Of a stretch of DNA of 10,297 nt, positions 1 to 6,936 are shown piece by piece. Below the pieces are notes generated by a model, which ran no database searches, was not told where the DNA came from, and saw nothing but the letters and a program-made list of their open reading frames with translations. This DNA is from Bacteroidota bacterium (lineage in GTDB: Bacteria; Bacteroidota; Bacteroidia; Flavobacteriales; Crocinitomicaceae), in assembly GCA_029558435.1 (NCBI GenBank), contig JAKQEZ010000400.1:1-10297 (forward strand). The letters are read 5' to 3'. The position numbers were made by a program, and so were the translations under genes. Every line of letters begins with the position of its first letter. Within the stretch, counting starts at the first letter, position 1.

Positions 1-250
1 ATTGATTTTTTCTAGCCCATTTTGCATCACCCGATAATTGTAATGCACTAATTGCTCTATAATAACTTGGTAGCATAGTGTGGTCGTTTTCTGGTTTGTC
101 CATTAATTTACCAGCTTGCTTGTACACTTTTTTATAAAAACCTTGGGCATATAGCACTTCTAATTTATTGATAGCTGTTGTTTGTGCAAAAACAGAACTT
201 GTTGCAGAATAAAGCAAAATAAAAAGGAGAATATAAAACGTATTTTTCAT
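1..250 (-). CDS. Exported TPR-like protein, N-terminal part (cut by left edge)
   Basis: Read on the minus strand from an ATG at 250-248, the frame stays open for 83 codons to the window edge, so the gene is partial and lacks its C-terminus. Residues 1-22 form a clear signal peptide: Lys2, a long hydrophobic stretch (FYILLFILLY) and a V-F-A site before Gln23, so the product is exported. Residues about 28-73 look like a helical repeat pair of tetratricopeptide type (LYAQGFYKKVYKQAGKLM, then PSYYRAISALQLSG, with small and aromatic residues at TPR-like spacing). It is transcribed divergently from htpG with a 151-base space between the starts. Function is not recognisable. A TPR-containing periplasmic or outer-membrane-associated protein is the best reading; the repeat assignment is an inference from one degenerate unit. 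Confidence 0.75.
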   Translation of the reverse strand, partial: MKNTFYILLFILLYSATSSVFAQTTAINKLEVLYAQGFYKKVYKQAGKLMDKPENDHTMLPSYYRAISALQLSGDAKWARKNQ

Positions 251-289
251 ACTACAAAAAAACGGAAAAACACGCTACCTAGTATGTGT

Positions 290-305
290 TTTATGGCTTT
301 ATGGC
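290..305. repeat. Tandem 8-bp direct repeat in the divergent intergenic region
   Basis: TTTATGGC occurs twice back to back (290-297 and 298-305), in the space between the minus-strand exported-protein gene and htpG. It may be chance in AT-rich DNA or half of a regulator site. No function is claimed. Confidence 0.4.
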
Positions 306-314
306 TAACAATCA

Positions 315-345
315 CTTGTTCATTATTTAATTTTCTGCCACTTTG
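315..345 (+). promoter_or_regulatory. Weak candidate htpG promoter
   Basis: CTTG at 315-318 is followed after 19 bases by CCACTTTG at 338-345. This fits the Bacteroidetes pattern TTTG, 19-20 bases, TAnnTTTG in spacing and in the TTTG part of the -7 element, but the TA is missing. It would put transcription start near 351, directly before the inverted repeat at 355-383. An alternative is TTTG at 342-345 with TACAAATG at 364-371 inside the repeat. Neither is convincing alone. Confidence 0.25.
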
Positions 346-354
346 TCGCAATTT

Positions 355-383
355 TTGGTTTGGTACAAATGTTGTCAAACCAA
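355..383. promoter_or_regulatory. Perfect 8-bp inverted repeat upstream of htpG, possible operator or leader hairpin
   Basis: TTGGTTTG (355-362) and CAAACCAA (376-383) are exact reverse complements separated by 13 bases. The repeat ends 18 bases before the htpG ATG. It is not the CIRCE element of HrcA (TTAGCACTC-N9-GAGTGCTAA). Its position suits either a protein-binding operator overlapping or just after the promoter, or a stem-loop in the htpG leader. In RNA two G-U pairs could extend the stem into the spacer. The function is inferred from position only. Confidence 0.45.
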
Positions 384-401
384 GGGTAAATTTTTAATAG
401 C

Positions 402-2291
402 ATGAAAACAGGTCAAATAAATGTACAAACGGAAAACATTTTTCCGATAATTAAAAAGTTTTTATACTCAGATCATGAGATTTTTCTACGCGAATTGGTT
501 TCCAATGCCGTTGATGCGACACAAAAATTAAAGTTTTTTGCTAAAAATGGCGAGTTTAAAGGTGAATTAGGTAACCTGAAAGTGGAAGTGATTCTAAATA
601 AGGAAGAAAAAACACTGACTATTCGCGACAACGGTATCGGGATGACTGCCGAAGAAATTGATAAATACATCAACCAAATCGCTTTTTCTGGTGCCGAAGA
701 ATTTGTTCAAAAATACAAAGGTAAAGAAGGTGCTGAAAATATAATTGGTCACTTTGGACTTGGCTTCTATTCAGCATTTATGGTGGCAGAAAAAGTACAA
801 ATTCGCACTAAAAGCCACGTTGAAGGGGCGCAAGCAGTACAATGGGAAAGTAATGGTTCGCCAGAATACACCATCATTGATATCGAAAAAGAAACGCGCG
901 GAACCGATATCGTGTTGTTTATTGCAGAAGATTCAGTAGAATTTTTGGAAAAAGCACGTGTTCAAGAAATTTTGAGCAAATACTGTAAATTCTTGCCCAT
1001 TCCTGTTGTGTTTGGTACAAAAACAGAATACATCGATTCGCCAGAAGGAGAAAAAGACGAGGATGGAAAAGTGAAACGTGTGGCTGTTGATGTAGAAAAT
1101 CAGGTGAATAACCCAACGCCAGCATGGACCAAAGCACCAATTGATTTAAAAGCAGAAGATTATGATGCATTTTACCGTGAGTTGTATCCAATGACTTTTG
1201 AAAGTCCGTTGTTTCATATTCACTTGAATGTTGATTATCCGTTCAACTTAACAGGTATTTTGTATTTCCCAAAAATCAAAGAAAATGTGGAGGTGCAACG
1301 CAATAAAATCAACTTGTATTCTAACCAAGTGTTTATTACAGACAGTGTTGAAAATATTGTTCCGGAGTTTTTAACGTTGTTGCACGGAGTTATCGATTCT
1401 CCTGATATTCCTTTAAATGTTTCTCGTTCTTATTTGCAAAGCGATGGCAATGTGAAGAAAATTTCGGCGCACATTACCAAAAAAGTGGCTGATAAATTGG
1501 CAGAAATGTTTAAAAACGATCGTGCTGATTTTGAATCAAAATGGGAAGATTTGCAAGTGTTTGTACAATATGGAACCCTTTCTGAAGAAAAATTTGCTGA
1601 AAAAGCAAAAGCATTTAGCTTGGTAAAATCAACCGATGGTAAATTTTATACACTTGATGAATACAAAGATAAAATTGCAGCACTTCAAACCAATAAAGAA
1701 GGTAAAACGGTGATTTTATACACCAATAATGCTGACTTGCACTTTGGATTTATCAAAAAAGCCAATGAAAGAGGCTATGATGTGTTGAATTTTGATAGTC
1801 CGCTTACTCCACACTGGATTAGTAAAATGGAGCAAACCTTAGAAAATGTTTCTTTTGCACGTGTGGATGCCGATACTTTGGATAAATTGATTCAAAAAGA
1901 CGAGGTAATTCCATCCAAATTATCCAAAGAAGACGAAGAAAAACTCAAACCAATTTTTGAAAACTCATTGGCAGAGAAAGATAAATTTACGGTGACATTT
2001 GAAAGCATGAGTGCTTCAGAATCGCCAATTATCATTACACAACCCGAATTTATTCGCCGTATGATGGAGCAACAACGCATGGGTGGTGCTGGTTTCTTTG
2101 GTGCTTTCCCAGAACGCTATAATGTGGTGGTGAACAGCAATCATGAGAAAATTACAGAAGTAATGAATGCCTCTGACGATGAAAAAGGGAAAAAAGTAAA
2201 ACAGTTAACCGATCTTGCCTTGCTTTCTCAAGGAATGTTGACAGGCGAAGCCTTGAATGCATTTATTGAACGCAGCATCGAATTGGTTTAA
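402..2291 (+). CDS. htpG: Chaperone protein HtpG (Hsp90 family)
   Basis: A 629-residue cytosolic ATP-dependent chaperone, close to the 624 residues of E. coli HtpG. The N-terminal GHKL ATPase domain (about 1-215) shows ELVSNAVDA at 31-39, with Glu31 and Asn35 as the expected catalytic and magnesium-binding residues, DNGIGM at 76-81 with the adenine-contacting Asp76, the lid glycine motif GHFGLGFYS at 116-124 and GTDI at 167-170. The middle domain follows a short acidic linker (about 212-228) and carries NVSRSYLQ at 339-346, whose Arg342 corresponds to the middle-domain arginine that contacts ATP gamma-phosphate. The C-terminal dimerisation domain fills about 500-629 and, as in bacteria, lacks a terminal MEEVD. 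The ATG at 402 gives the canonical N-terminus (KTGQINVQTENIF). No strong ribosome binding site is seen. The gene stands alone, flanked by an inverted repeat upstream and a hairpin terminator downstream, so it is probably monocistronic. Confidence 0.98.
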   Translation: MKTGQINVQTENIFPIIKKFLYSDHEIFLRELVSNAVDATQKLKFFAKNGEFKGELGNLKVEVILNKEEKTLTIRDNGIGMTAEEIDKYINQIAFSGAEEFVQKYKGKEGAENIIGHFGLGFYSAFMVAEKVQIRTKSHVEGAQAVQWESNGSPEYTIIDIEKETRGTDIVLFIAEDSVEFLEKARVQEILSKYCKFLPIPVVFGTKTEYIDSPEGEKDEDGKVKRVAVDVENQVNNPTPAWTKAPIDLKAEDYDAFYRELYPMTFESPLFHIHLNVDYPFNLTGILYFPKIKENVEVQRNKINLYSNQVFITDSVENIVPEFLTLLHGVIDSPDIPLNVSRSYLQSDGNVKKISAHITKKVADKLAEMFKNDRADFESKWEDLQVFVQYGTLSEEKFAEKAKAFSLVKSTDGKFYTLDEYKDKIAALQTNKEGKTVILYTNNADLHFGFIKKANERGYDVLNFDSPLTPHWISKMEQTLENVSFARVDADTLDKLIQKDEVIPSKLSKEDEEKLKPIFENSLAEKDKFTVTFESMSASESPIIITQPEFIRRMMEQQRMGGAGFFGAFPERYNVVVNSNHEKITEVMNASDDEKGKKVKQLTDLALLSQGMLTGEALNAFIERSIELV

Positions 2292-2321
2292 CAACGTTTT
2301 TTGATTCATTAGAATTTTTAT

Positions 2322-2361
2322 GTTGGTTGGTATGATTTTTTGTGCCAACCAACTTCATTTT
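2322..2361 (+). terminator. Rho-independent-like terminator after htpG
   Basis: GTTGGTTGG (2322-2330) pairs perfectly with CCAACCAAC (2345-2353), and the stem can be extended by U-G and A-U pairs around a T-rich loop. It starts 30 bases after the htpG stop and is followed by a modest T-rich tail (2354-2361, TTCATTTT). The stem is strong and the tail is weaker than in classical terminators. It separates htpG from ffh. Confidence 0.7.
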
Positions 2362-2385
2362 ACGCCATATCTCAAAGAAAAATAA

Positions 2386-2393
2386 TATCTTTG
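2386..2393 (+). promoter_or_regulatory. Candidate -7 promoter element for ffh
   Basis: TATCTTTG is an exact match to the Bacteroidetes -7 consensus TAnnTTTG, 22 bases before the ffh ATG, so transcription would start near 2400 with a leader of roughly 15 bases. No good TTTG -33 element lies at the expected 19-21 base spacing. The position after the htpG terminator supports independent transcription of ffh. Confidence 0.55.
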
Positions 2394-2415
2394 CTATCCA
2401 AAATCCAAAATAATT

Positions 2416-3762
2416 ATGTTTGAAAATCTTACCGACAAGTTTGAACGCGCCTTTAAAGTATTAAAAGGACAAGGACAAATAACAGAAATCAACGTAGCAG
2501 AAACATTGAAAGAAGTTCGTCGTGCACTTTTAGATGCCGATGTTAATTTTAAAACGGCAAAAGAATTTACAAACACAGTTAAGGAAAAAGCGCTTGGACG
2601 TGATGTGTTGACCGCTGTTTCGCCTGGTCAGTTAATGGTGAAAATTTGCCACGAAGAATTGGTAGAATTGATGGGTGGAAACGAAGTGGATATCAACATC
2701 AAGGGCAATCCGGGAATTATTTTGATGTCGGGACTTCAAGGTTCGGGTAAAACAACATTTACCGGAAAATTGGGTAACTACCTCAAAACTAAAAAACATA
2801 AAAATGTATTGTTGGTTGCTTGTGACGTGTACCGTCCGGCAGCGATTGACCAATTGCACGTATTGGGTGAACAATTGGGAATTGAAGTTTTTTCAAACAA
2901 GGAAGAAAAAAATCCTGTATTGATTGCTCAAGCGGCTGTTCAACATGCTAAAAGCAAAGGTTTTCATGTAGTGATTGTCGATACAGCTGGTCGTTTGGCT
3001 ATTGACGAACAAATGATGAACGAGATTGCGGCTGTTAAAAATGCCATCAATCCAACAGAAACGTTGTTTGTTGTGGATTCAATGACGGGGCAAGATGCAG
3101 TGAATACAGCAAAAGCATTCAACGATAAAATTAATTTTGACGGTGTTGTATTGACAAAATTAGACGGTGACACAAGAGGTGGTGCTGCATTGTCAATCAA
3201 ATCGGTGGTTGATAAACCCATCAAATTTGTTGGTACGGGCGAAAAAATGGATGCATTGGATGTGTTCTATCCTTCGCGTATGGCCGATCGTATTTTGGGA
3301 ATGGGTGACGTGGTTTCTTTGGTGGAACGTGCACAAGAACAATTCAACGAAGAAGAAGCGCGCAAACTTCAAAAACGCATTCACAAAAATCAGTTTGACT
3401 TCAATGATTTCTTGGGGCAATTGCAACAAGTGAAAAAAATGGGGAATGTGAAAGATTTGATGGGAATGATTCCAGGAATGGGAAAAGCCTTGAAAGATGT
3501 TGAAATTGAAGACGATGCTTTCAAACACATTGAGGCAATCATTTATTCGATGACACCCAAAGAGCGCGAAAATCCAGATATCATCAATCAATCACGCAAA
3601 AATAGAATTGCAAAAGGTAGCGGTACAACTATTCAAGATGTAAATAAGCTGCTCAAACAATTTGGTGATACCAAAAAAATGATGAAAATGATGAGTAATC
3701 CTAAGAACATGATGAACATGATGAAACAAATGCAAGGGATGAAAGGTATGCCGGGCATGTAG
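2416..3762 (+). CDS. ffh: Signal recognition particle protein Ffh (SRP54 GTPase)
   Basis: The protein component of the bacterial signal recognition particle. It binds 4.5S RNA and hydrophobic signal sequences as they leave the ribosome and, with FtsY, delivers ribosomes to the Sec translocon. All parts are present in 448 residues, the usual length. The N domain helical bundle covers about 1-95. The G domain (about 96-300) has the P-loop GLQGSGKTT at 106-114, DVYRPAA at 137-143, DTAGR at 189-193, TKLDGD at 247-252 followed by RGG, and GTGE at 273-276. The M domain (about 325-448) has the RNA-binding motif SRKNRIAKGSGTT at 393-405 and a methionine-rich tail (about 421-448). It has its own -7 element and no close partner gene. 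The 4.5S RNA gene is not seen in this window. Confidence 0.98.
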   Translation: MFENLTDKFERAFKVLKGQGQITEINVAETLKEVRRALLDADVNFKTAKEFTNTVKEKALGRDVLTAVSPGQLMVKICHEELVELMGGNEVDINIKGNPGIILMSGLQGSGKTTFTGKLGNYLKTKKHKNVLLVACDVYRPAAIDQLHVLGEQLGIEVFSNKEEKNPVLIAQAAVQHAKSKGFHVVIVDTAGRLAIDEQMMNEIAAVKNAINPTETLFVVDSMTGQDAVNTAKAFNDKINFDGVVLTKLDGDTRGGAALSIKSVVDKPIKFVGTGEKMDALDVFYPSRMADRILGMGDVVSLVERAQEQFNEEEARKLQKRIHKNQFDFNDFLGQLQQVKKMGNVKDLMGMIPGMGKALKDVEIEDDAFKHIEAIIYSMTPKERENPDIINQSRKNRIAKGSGTTIQDVNKLLKQFGDTKKMMKMMSNPKNMMNMMKQMQGMKGMPGM

Positions 3763-3803
3763 TTTTTTCATAATTAAATTGTTAGTATTACTGTAAAAAA
3801 AAC

Positions 3804-3835
3804 GTTGAAAACTATTATTGGTTTACATTAATTTG
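3804..3835 (+). promoter_or_regulatory. Candidate promoter for the parA-parB-dapB-lepB cluster
   Basis: GTTG (3804-3807), 20 bases, then TTAATTTG (3828-3835) fits the Bacteroidetes -33/-7 arrangement with one mismatch in each element. It would start transcription near 3841 and give a leader of about 37 bases before parA. A second -7-like site, TATCTTTA at 3851-3858, lies closer to the ATG but lacks a well-spaced -33 element. The 116-base gap between ffh and parA is otherwise empty, and no clear terminator hairpin follows ffh, so read-through from ffh is also possible. Confidence 0.4.
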
Positions 3836-3878
3836 TATCCTATTTCGTATTATCTTTAGCTCTTCAAACGGATAAAAA

Positions 3879-4685
3879 ATGGGTAAAATCATTGCAATAG
3901 CAAATCAGAAAGGTGGAGTTGGGAAAACTACTACGTCAATAAACCTTGCAGCTTGCTTGGGTGTGTTGGAATTTAAAACATTGTTGGTTGATGCCGACCC
4001 ACAAGCCAATGCAACAAGTGGAGTAGGGTTGGATCCTAAAAACGCACGCAATATTTACGATTGCTTGGTCAACGATGTGAACCCAAAAGAGTTAATCATC
4101 ACAACCGATAGTCCGAATTTAGATATTCTTCCATCGCACATTGATTTGGTGGGGGCTGAATTGGAAATGATTAACATTCCAAACAGAGAGCATAAATTGA
4201 AAATGGCCTTGGATAAAATCAAAGATGAATACGATTTTATCATCATCGACTGCTCGCCATCGTTGGGATTGATTACTGTAAATGCTTTAACTGCTTCGGA
4301 TTCTGTTTTAATTCCGGTGCAATGCGAATATTTTGCCTTGGAAGGATTGGGTAAATTGCTCAATACGATTAAAATTGTTCAAGGTCGCCTCAATACCAAT
4401 CTTCAAATTGAAGGAATTTTGTTGACCATGTACGATACGCGTCTTCGTTTGGCAAATCAAGTGGTGGATGAGGTAAAAGCACATTTCCAAGATTTGGTGT
4501 TTGATACCTTGATTCACCGCAATACTAAATTGGGCGAGGCTCCAAGCTTTGGTCAAACAATAGTTATGCACGACATTTCAAGCAAAGGAGCCATAAATTA
4601 CCTAAATTTTGCACGCGAATTATTGCAAAAAAACGACTTGACAAAAATTTCAAATAACGATAAAAATTATTCAATCAATGAGTAG
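3879..4685 (+). CDS. parA: Chromosome partitioning ATPase ParA (Soj)
   Basis: A 268-residue ParA/Soj-type ATPase. It binds nucleoid DNA as an ATP dimer and is released when ParB stimulates ATP hydrolysis, which moves ParB-parS complexes and so segregates chromosome origins. The deviant Walker A motif KGGVGKTT is at 11-18 with signature Lys11 and catalytic Lys16. DADPQAN (38-44) is the Walker A' region and IIIDCSPSLG (121-130) the Walker B region. RNTKLGEAPSFGQ (214-226) is the conserved C-terminal segment that holds DNA-binding basic residues in Soj. There is no N-terminal DNA-binding extension, so this is the chromosomal type and not the long plasmid type. The start is the first ATG and gives the family N-terminus (MGKIIAIANQKGG). 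The 3' end overlaps parB by 8 bases, which suggests translational coupling. Confidence 0.97.
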   Translation: MGKIIAIANQKGGVGKTTTSINLAACLGVLEFKTLLVDADPQANATSGVGLDPKNARNIYDCLVNDVNPKELIITTDSPNLDILPSHIDLVGAELEMINIPNREHKLKMALDKIKDEYDFIIIDCSPSLGLITVNALTASDSVLIPVQCEYFALEGLGKLLNTIKIVQGRLNTNLQIEGILLTMYDTRLRLANQVVDEVKAHFQDLVFDTLIHRNTKLGEAPSFGQTIVMHDISSKGAINYLNFARELLQKNDLTKISNNDKNYSINE

Positions 4686-5586
4686 TGCTGTAAATAAAAA
4701 ATCAGGATTAGGGAAAGGATTGGGAGCACTTTTAGGAAACGAAGCAAGTGCACCCGCTCAAAAAGGAGAAGCAGGTTCAATTGCTATGATTGCTATTGAA
4801 GAAATTGAAGCTAATCCGTTTAATCCTCGTACTCATTTTGAACGTGAAGCATTGGAAGAATTGAGTCAATCAATTGCCATCCACGGAATTATTCAACCGT
4901 TAACGGTGCGTAAAGTTGGACAAGATAAATACCAATTAATTTCGGGAGAACGTCGTTTTCGTGCTTCGCAATTGGCTGGATTGAAAGAAGTGCCTGCGTA
5001 TGTGCGCGTTGCCAATGATCAAACAATGTTGGAAATGGCTTTGGTGGAAAACATTCAACGCGAAGATTTGAATGCGATTGAAGTTGCACTATCCTATCAA
5101 CGTTTGATAGATGAATGTTCACTTACCCAAGATCAGTTGAGTCAAAAAGTGGCAAAATCACGTTCAAGCATTACCAATTTCTTGCGTTTATTGAAATTGC
5201 CAGCTGAGATTCAAGCTGGAGTGCGTGATAATGTTATTTCAATGGGGCATGCTCGTTCGTTAGTATCGGCTGGTGACGAAGCAAAACAATTGGAAATTTA
5301 TGCGCAAGTGGTTGCTCATTCATTGTCGGTTCGCGACACCGAAGCATTGGTAAAAGGCGAACTTCAATTGGCAACAACCGATAAAGATACTGACAGCGAT
5401 GCAAGTGTTAAAAAATCTAAAAGCAACACAATAAGCGAATCACAATACGTTTTCAAAGAACATTTGAGCGATCGTTTGGCAACAAAAGTGGATATTAAAA
5501 AAGCCGCAAATGGCTCTGGAACCATTGTGTTAAAATTTAGCTCCGAAAATGATTTGAACCGAATTATTGAGTTATTGAATAATTAA
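4678..5586 (+). CDS. parB: Chromosome partitioning protein ParB (Spo0J)
   Basis: A 302-residue ParB/Spo0J protein, a CTP-dependent DNA clamp that loads at parS sites, spreads along DNA and stimulates ParA. The N-terminus has the lysine- and glycine-rich segment KKSGLGKGLGALLG (7-20), matching the ParA-activating peptide of the family. The CTP-binding/ParB domain (about 36-130) has HGIIQPLTVR (69-78), the arginine-rich GERRFRA (90-96) and ENIQRED (124-130). A helix-turn-helix for parS binding lies at about 149-174 (LTQDQLSQKVAKSRSSITNF). A low-complexity Lys/Ser/Asp linker (about 233-252) leads to the C-terminal dimerisation domain (about 257-302). The ATG lies inside the parA 3' end (ATGAGTAG overlap). 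No convincing parS palindrome is found in the window. Confidence 0.97.
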   Translation: MSSAVNKKSGLGKGLGALLGNEASAPAQKGEAGSIAMIAIEEIEANPFNPRTHFEREALEELSQSIAIHGIIQPLTVRKVGQDKYQLISGERRFRASQLAGLKEVPAYVRVANDQTMLEMALVENIQREDLNAIEVALSYQRLIDECSLTQDQLSQKVAKSRSSITNFLRLLKLPAEIQAGVRDNVISMGHARSLVSAGDEAKQLEIYAQVVAHSLSVRDTEALVKGELQLATTDKDTDSDASVKKSKSNTISESQYVFKEHLSDRLATKVDIKKAANGSGTIVLKFSSENDLNRIIELLNN

Positions 5587-6174
5587 ATGAAATACGTTTT
5601 TCTTTTTTTGTGTTGGACTGTGTTGCAACCTGTTTTTTCGCAGGAAGTGGCTCCTATCAATACTAAAAAAGAAGTTGAACGCGATTCCACTAAACAACAT
5701 TCTGTAAAATTAGCAGCCATTCTTTCTGCGGCACTTCCGGGGGCTGGACAAGTGTACAATCACATTGCAATGCCCAAAGGAAAGAAAAAAGCATATTGGA
5801 AAGTGCCTTTAATTTATGCAGGTTTGGGCGTTACTGGTTATTTTGCAGTAAAAAATCATTTGGAGCAAAAAGTACTCAAACAAGAATACATCAACCGTAC
5901 AGAATATGGATTAACCCCCATTGAAAAGTACAGTAATTACGACGATGCTGGAATTTTGCAATTGTATAACCAAAAAATTACACGTCGAGATTTATTGTTT
6001 TTAGGAATGGGATTGGTGTATTTATTGCAAATTGCCGATGCTGCTGTTGAGGCACATTTTGTAAATTTTGATGTGTCTAAAGATTTATCGATGAAAGTTA
6101 GACCAGCAGTCATACCAATGGATTATTCGGCAACACCAACTGTTGGTATTTCACTTCAATTATCACTAAAATAA
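5587..6174 (+). CDS. DUF5683 domain membrane protein
   Basis: A 195-residue protein whose ATG directly follows the parB stop with no gap. Residues 1-18 are a signal peptide (LFLCWTVLQPVFS, then Gln19). The core matches what I know of the Bacteroidetes family DUF5683: the motif ALPGAGQVYN (49-58), a short basic loop (64-72), a hydrophobic segment (about 73-89), a Tyr/Asp-rich loop (105-128) and a second hydrophobic segment (about 135-153) that ends in DAAVEAHF. The last residues alternate hydrophobic and polar (VGISLQLSLK), as in a beta-strand. It is probably an envelope protein with two membrane-embedded segments. The molecular function is unknown. Its fixed place between parB and dapB suggests a role in growth or envelope biogenesis, which is an inference from context only. 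Confidence 0.85.
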   Translation: MKYVFLFLCWTVLQPVFSQEVAPINTKKEVERDSTKQHSVKLAAILSAALPGAGQVYNHIAMPKGKKKAYWKVPLIYAGLGVTGYFAVKNHLEQKVLKQEYINRTEYGLTPIEKYSNYDDAGILQLYNQKITRRDLLFLGMGLVYLLQIADAAVEAHFVNFDVSKDLSMKVRPAVIPMDYSATPTVGISLQLSLK

Positions 6175-6189
6175 AGATTGATTACGAAC

Positions 6190-6918
6190 ATGAAAATAGC
6201 ACTTATTGGATACGGTAAAATGGGAAAAGCAATTGAAGAAATTGCCATAGAACGAGGACATTCCATTGTTGCCAAAATCAACCAAAGTACACCCATTGAA
6301 TCGTTAAAATCGCTTGAGGCGGATGTGGCAATTGAGTTTACACGCCCCGATGCAGCTGTTGCAAACATTCAATTTTGTTTAAACCACTCATTGCCAGTTG
6401 TTGTTGGAACTACAGCTTGGTACGATGCTTTTGAGCACGTTAAAAATGAAGTTGCCCAGCACAATGGTGCGTTGTTGCATGCCAGCAATTTTTCGGTGGG
6501 AGTAAACATCTTTTTTGAAATCAACCGGATGTTGGCGCAGTTGATGCAACCCTATGCAGAATATACGGCAAGTGTAGAAGAAATTCACCATTTGCAAAAG
6601 TTGGATGCGCCAAGTGGCACCGCTGTTACAATTGCCAATGCTATTTTGGAAAATAATCCAGCATTGAATACCTGGAAATTGGGCGAAGAAAACCACCCAA
6701 CAACTCAAAAAAACGAATTAGCAATTACGTCGTATCGCAAGCCCGACGTGCCTGGAACACACATTGTAAAATACCAATCGTCAATAGATACCATTGAAAT
6801 TATGCACGAAGCACACAACCGCAAAGGTTTTGCATTGGGAGCTGTGTTGGCTGCTGAGTTTTTGAAAGATAAAAAAGGTATCTTTACCATGTCGGATGTA
6901 CTGAATATTGGAAAATAA
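6190..6918 (+). CDS. dapB: 4-hydroxy-tetrahydrodipicolinate reductase DapB
   Basis: Cytosolic NAD(P)H-dependent reduction of 4-hydroxy-tetrahydrodipicolinate to tetrahydrodipicolinate in the lysine/meso-diaminopimelate pathway, which also feeds peptidoglycan. The Rossmann motif GYGKMG is at 7-12, EFTRPDA at 49-55, VVGTTAW at 71-77 and ASNFSVGVN at 98-106. The family signature EIHHLQKLDAPSGTA (131-145) carries His133 and Lys137, which align with the catalytic His159 and Lys163 of E. coli DapB. At 242 residues it is about 30 shorter than the E. coli enzyme, mainly in loops. I chose the ATG at 6190 because it puts MKIALIGYGKMG at the N-terminus; a TTG 12 bases upstream would add only MITN. It follows the DUF5683 gene by 15 bases and precedes lepB by 18, so it is probably cotranscribed. 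Confidence 0.96.
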   Translation: MKIALIGYGKMGKAIEEIAIERGHSIVAKINQSTPIESLKSLEADVAIEFTRPDAAVANIQFCLNHSLPVVVGTTAWYDAFEHVKNEVAQHNGALLHASNFSVGVNIFFEINRMLAQLMQPYAEYTASVEEIHHLQKLDAPSGTAVTIANAILENNPALNTWKLGEENHPTTQKNELAITSYRKPDVPGTHIVKYQSSIDTIEIMHEAHNRKGFALGAVLAAEFLKDKKGIFTMSDVLNIGK

Positions 6919-6936
6919 CATTTAAAATAAAATCAA

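Noticed and set aside
182..397. 71-codon plus-strand frame before htpG
   Set aside because: It overlaps the signal-peptide region of the minus-strand gene and the inverted repeat, has no plausible start context, and its sequence shows no protein-like pattern.
950..966. CACGTG core as possible parS site
   Set aside because: It lies inside htpG and its flanks (AAAG on the left, TTCA on the right) do not form the parS palindrome. The cores near 1860 and 7383 fail in the same way.
3193..3591. 132-codon minus-strand frame inside ffh
   Set aside because: It is antisense to an intact, fully recognisable Ffh and is rich in His, Phe and Ile, as expected for the shadow of an AT-rich gene.
3682..3756. 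Repetitive ATG-rich stretch at the end of ffh
   Set aside because: It looks like a short repeat but is explained by the methionine-rich M-domain tail typical of Ffh.
6178..6189. TTG start 12 bases upstream of the dapB ATG
   Set aside because: It would add four residues before the canonical DapB N-terminus (MKIALIGYGKMG); the ATG at 6190 is the better start.
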